A DNA stretch of 64,000 nt from Patiria pectinifera (lineage: Eukaryota; Echinodermata; Asteroidea; Valvatida; Asterinidae), in assembly GCA_029964075.1 (NCBI GenBank), contig CM057149.1, positions 36,662,900-36,726,899 of the forward strand, read 5' to 3'. Positions 60,198 to 64,000 of this stretch are shown one piece after another; the first letter of the stretch is position 1; the number at the start of each line of letters is the position of its first letter. Made by a program: the position numbers and the translations under genes. The notes below the pieces were generated by a model that did no database searches, was not told the DNA's origin, and saw nothing but the letters and a program-made list of their open reading frames with translations.

Positions 60198-62826
60198 CAC
60201 AAAACTGTACATGAATAACTGAAAAAGTCCACAGATTGGGAATTACCTCAAAGAAGTTTATGGATGCGCAATGTAATGGTTCTCAGAATTTCAGTCCGAT
60301 GCTCTGACTCTGCCGAGGAGAATCGAGTGGGTATTCGCACATACAACTTATTTATAGCAACATGTATCATCTTGATTTCAAGCAAACACTACAAATCTAA
60401 CAACACCTCACCATCCCAGACTCTGTGTTTACCAATCAAGAACTATTCACTTGCCACAACTGATGGTGACAAAACCAGGATCAAATAAGCTCTTGCAAGT
60501 CCAATATTGGGTTTTACCATTCACCGACGTATATTTGTTTCTTTCACATTCAATCCAGAATTCTAACTGACAGTTCTCTTCAAAGGACGCTTCTTCAAAG
60601 GAACACTGTTCAGTTTTCCCAGGGTCTGGCCATGAGCTCGAAAAACGCGGGGACACTGTTAATAAAAGTGTTTTTGCACACACAAAAACAAACCGCTGGC
60701 ATGGCGAAGACATCGCAAACCAGACAGGGGGACTAAAATAGACCTTTTTCACTCTGACAAACACCCTTTCACTTTTATACTGACACCGCCAGTGGCCATG
60801 CTTGCATTCATAGCATGAGCAGACATTGACAAAACGGATTTGATAGTACATGTACTCAGCTTATTGAAAATCCAAATGTGAAAACGGCGGATGCACACAT
60901 GTCCATGAAAGTTTGTTACATCTTTTGCCAACATTGGCTTCGCGCTTAAAAGGGCGCTGTTAACTAAAAATAATTTGAAAGTAGAGTTTATTCTCCTACT
61001 TAATCTTTTTAATGAAAAAAACTTGATAAATGACCATATTGAACAATTCAATTTTGAATTATAACCAATGCAATTTTTTTCAGACTTGACAGAGGAATCA
61101 AGGCCGACTTCTGCCTCCTGTCAATGTTCAGCATTGGAAAGTTGACTCTAAGCAGGCATTAGTTATCGATAATTCCCCTAATCCCACCAAAATGACAAGT
61201 TTATCCAACAATTTGACATCTCCAATAGATGTCACACTTCGTTTTGCCATCCGCGTGCTAAACCCGCTGGCTCGAAAAATAAATCTGAGCCGCCGAGGAG
61301 AAATTCCCCAGTACACATCAGACAGCAATGCGGGGTTGTGGGGGAAAAAATGGAGGGGGGGATGGGAATGACGTCTGTGGCTTAGACGAGAATTTCAGTC
61401 TGACTGCCAGTCGAGGGCAGTAGAGAGTTCAACCTTTTCAGAGAGATGACAGGTGATGTGTTGACCCACAGAAGGCTTCTGCGTATCTGGGCAGTGAGAT
61501 GACCAGGTCATACAAGATACAATGCCTCCTCTGCCGCGCAAAAAAAAACCCAGCTGTCGGCTTCGGCAATATTTCAGATGACGGCTGATACATGTGTTGC
61601 CGTTTAATCATGCCAGTCCAAGTACAACAGATCAGACATTAAATCTGTATAAGAAATTTGGGGGGGGGGGCAGGAGTGGGTGGCTCAAGTTCCCAGGGAT
61701 GTAGAATGGAACAGTACAAGATGAAAGTAATCTTTCCGAGAAACGAGGATGAGCCTGCACGTCTGCAGCATGTCCCAAGGTGGATGTCTCATCAACCGCA
61801 ATTTGATCACCTTAAATTCTCAAAATGGCCGCCTTGCATACCATGGATCTGTCATGTACAGTACCTTTCCAGACATCTCTGTGTATTGATTCATATCGTT
61901 TGCCTCATGCAACTCTGTTTTTGTAAAATTTTACTTTTCTAAGTTAATAACACGCATGGGCACAACATTTAAACATATAAGCTCTGAACAAAATCAAGAC
62001 GGCTTTTCAGTCAATAAAAATGCAACCATTCAGCAAATTGCTTTTCATTGTGACTGATACAATTTGTCGAGGTTTCCAAAAAGGGAAGGGTTTAGAGTCA
62101 GCTGCTGTACAGATTTCCCATGGGAAACGTGTGACAGGACCAAGAGGAGAGACGGATGAGGATGATGATGATGATGATGATGATGATTGGTGGGACTGGA
62201 AGTCTGCTGACCTTTCAGGGGTCACCAGTCTCTGTGAGTGGCCCGTGTGATTTTCTGGCTAATGACACTGCCAAGTTCTTCCCCTAAATGACGCAATAGC
62301 CCTTCCTGATTTATGGGTGGGTGGAGGCTGGCAAAAGGGGAGGGACATCCCGTGCAGTGACATTCAAATTTGCAGGGGCTTATTTTCACATCAACAGCTG
62401 TGCTTCATATCTAGCAGCTGTGACTGCAGAGCTTCTACTTGAATTTAACCCCTTTGGATCCATACTAATCTGAATTTAATGGAATGGTGTCCTCACCCAT
62501 TGTTCCTTGGCCCAATTTCGTGAGCATGTCTCATAATTGAAAACAGAAACAGTTTTCCCAGAAAGTTTGTGATTGAACTACTTGAGAAATTGTGCCAAAA
62601 AAATCTGATGCAGAGGTATTACTTTAATCCTCCACGATCCTTGAAAATCTATCAAGGGATTTAGAGGGATTATGCAGAATTGAGGAAGGTGGAGAGCTGT
62701 CACTATTACTTTACATGGGTTTTGATGATGTCCCTTCATAGTCGGGTACAATGAACTGCTTTCCTGCACAGTGAAAGAATGTGGATGAGTCGGGCAGTTT
62801 CCTCAAAGTTGGGGTTAATTAATAAA
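60198..62826. other. Non-coding, with a GAT microsatellite
   Basis: A GAT run lies at about 62158-62186. A G run lies near 61661. No exon with paired splice sites was seen. Confidence 0.4.
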
Positions 62827-63120
62827 GCCCTCATGGCCCAGGGGTTAAGAGCACCGGACTCAAGCTCTGGTGTTTCTGATCAGCAGAGTGTGGGTTCGAG
62901 TCCCAGTCTTGACAATTGTGTCCTTAAGCAAGACACTTAACCATTATTGCTTCGTCTTTCAGATGGGACGTAGAGCCGTAGGTCCGGTGTGTTGCGTAAT
63001 GCACGTAAAAGAGCCCAGTAACACTTATCGCTAAGAGAAGGGGTTCGCCCCGGTGTTTCTGGCAGTGCGTTTATCTTCAACCATATGAAGGCTGCACTTG
63101 TAAGGACGAAGAAGAAGAAG
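62827..63120 (+). mobile_element. tRNA-Leu-like SINE, family 2
   Basis: A box TGGCCCAGGGG and B box GGTTCGAGTCC are separated by a stretch with GACTCAAGCTCT and a long variable-arm-like insert, matching the layout of a tRNA-Leu with a CAA anticodon. The tRNA-unrelated body follows and the element ends in a GAA repeat. Confidence 0.85.
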
Positions 63121-64000
63121 AATGACAGGGAATGATAATTCTTCGTTCATCTGAATCTATAGTGTACTCGCTCCTGTTGTTCTAAAGTTAATTTATCAAA
63201 CAAGTGCGCATGTAATTACAAGAATATTACATGTACATTCAATATTATTTTCTTGATGCAATAAAAAACAGACATAAAGAGACAGTAAGAACAAATACAT
63301 ACGAAATTGAATACGCAAAAAATTGTGAGTGTTCATCCAAATTTAAAAATGATCCAATTCGTTAGCAGACACCATATGTTTCATGTGAAATTGATGTTTT
63401 CAGCCCCAAACAGAGGCCAATCATGAACAGCGATCAAATTCATACTGCAAATCTGTGCTGCTGTTGACAAGCCCTAGCTGGATTAAGGAGAAACCTGACC
63501 CTTTCAACTCTGACCAAAAAGAGACGAGAGGATTTTTTCTTGTGGTCTTTTTTTTTAATGTATTAAGGGGAGAAATATGATCTTCCGCTTTAAATGTCTG
63601 AGACACGGAGCCAATATCGCGGGCCCGTCGCCACCTTTGAGAAAATGAAACTTGAAAGGGTGTTTGCTGCGAGACTTGCAGAATTTCATGAAACACTATC
63701 TTTTTTTTTCTCTCTTTTTTTTCTTGTGGTCTTTTTATTTTTTTCTTTCAACCACTGTGGCCAAAATCTCCACTATCTTATTCAGGTAGTGTTTATGGCT
63801 TTGAAATCTTGGCAAGAGGCCGGGAGATACCGGTAAGATAATCTTTGTATTCATATTTTTGCTTATCAAAGTCAATTTATTTACTTAGTTTTTATAACTT
63901 TCTTTCTTTCAAATATATAGTTTCTTTCTCGACCACTTTTGTTGATGCATGTTTTTTGCTTGGTAAATGACAAAAATATGGATAGAAATTTGGTATTTAT
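63121..64000. other. Non-coding, nothing recognised
   Basis: AT-rich sequence with pyrimidine runs; no supported feature. Confidence 0.4.

Noticed and set aside
62158..62186. Acidic Asp-repeat or Ser-repeat protein frame
   Set aside because: The frame is created by a GAT microsatellite and has no other coding evidence.

Overview
The window looks like a stretch of a metazoan nuclear genome, most likely a marine invertebrate deuterostome such as an echinoderm. That placement is an inference. It rests on very low coding density, spliced exons separated by 5 to 17 kb, tRNA-derived SINEs, many short non-autonomous DNA transposons, and frequent palindromic words such as TACATGTA, GTACCGGTAC and TAGGCCTA. 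There are no operons, ribosome binding sites, rRNA genes or CRISPR arrays.

The only gene I can support runs on the minus strand. Its best exons are at 45614-45703, 28752-29120 (3' edge uncertain), 21782-21820 (or 21752-21820) and 13285-13671. A tentative last exon and 3' UTR lie at about 7285-8135. Every internal boundary that can be placed is phase 0, so the exons join in one frame. They encode a short coiled-coil-like heptad segment followed by a long polar Ser/Thr/Pro-rich tail. I do not recognise the family. The 5' exons were not found and are probably beyond 64000 or too short to see.

Layout: 1-7284 is probably intergenic, downstream of the gene, and holds a mariner-like foldback MITE, a nested pair of MITEs, a foldback region and two SINEs. 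7285-45703 is the visible part of the gene, whose introns carry most of the mobile elements. One intron also has a 137-bp cluster of four near-palindromic ATGAATAATKCAT sites and a CRE-like tandem duplication. 45704-64000 is a gene-poor upstream intron or flank with more copies of the same repeat families.

Several repeat families occur more than once, which lets their ends be read directly. They are a TA-flanked element with arms of about 190 bp (539-1212, 59528-60197), an hAT-like element with 8-bp target duplications (3196-3509, 41147-41440), a TTAA piggyBac-like family (26251, 27021, 57977), a short family beginning ATGGGCTCCGTG (six copies), two SINE families with two copies each plus a single-copy third, and an unclassified dispersed repeat of about 450 to 520 bp (29715, 36807). 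No complete autonomous transposon and no clearly new multi-gene system was seen.
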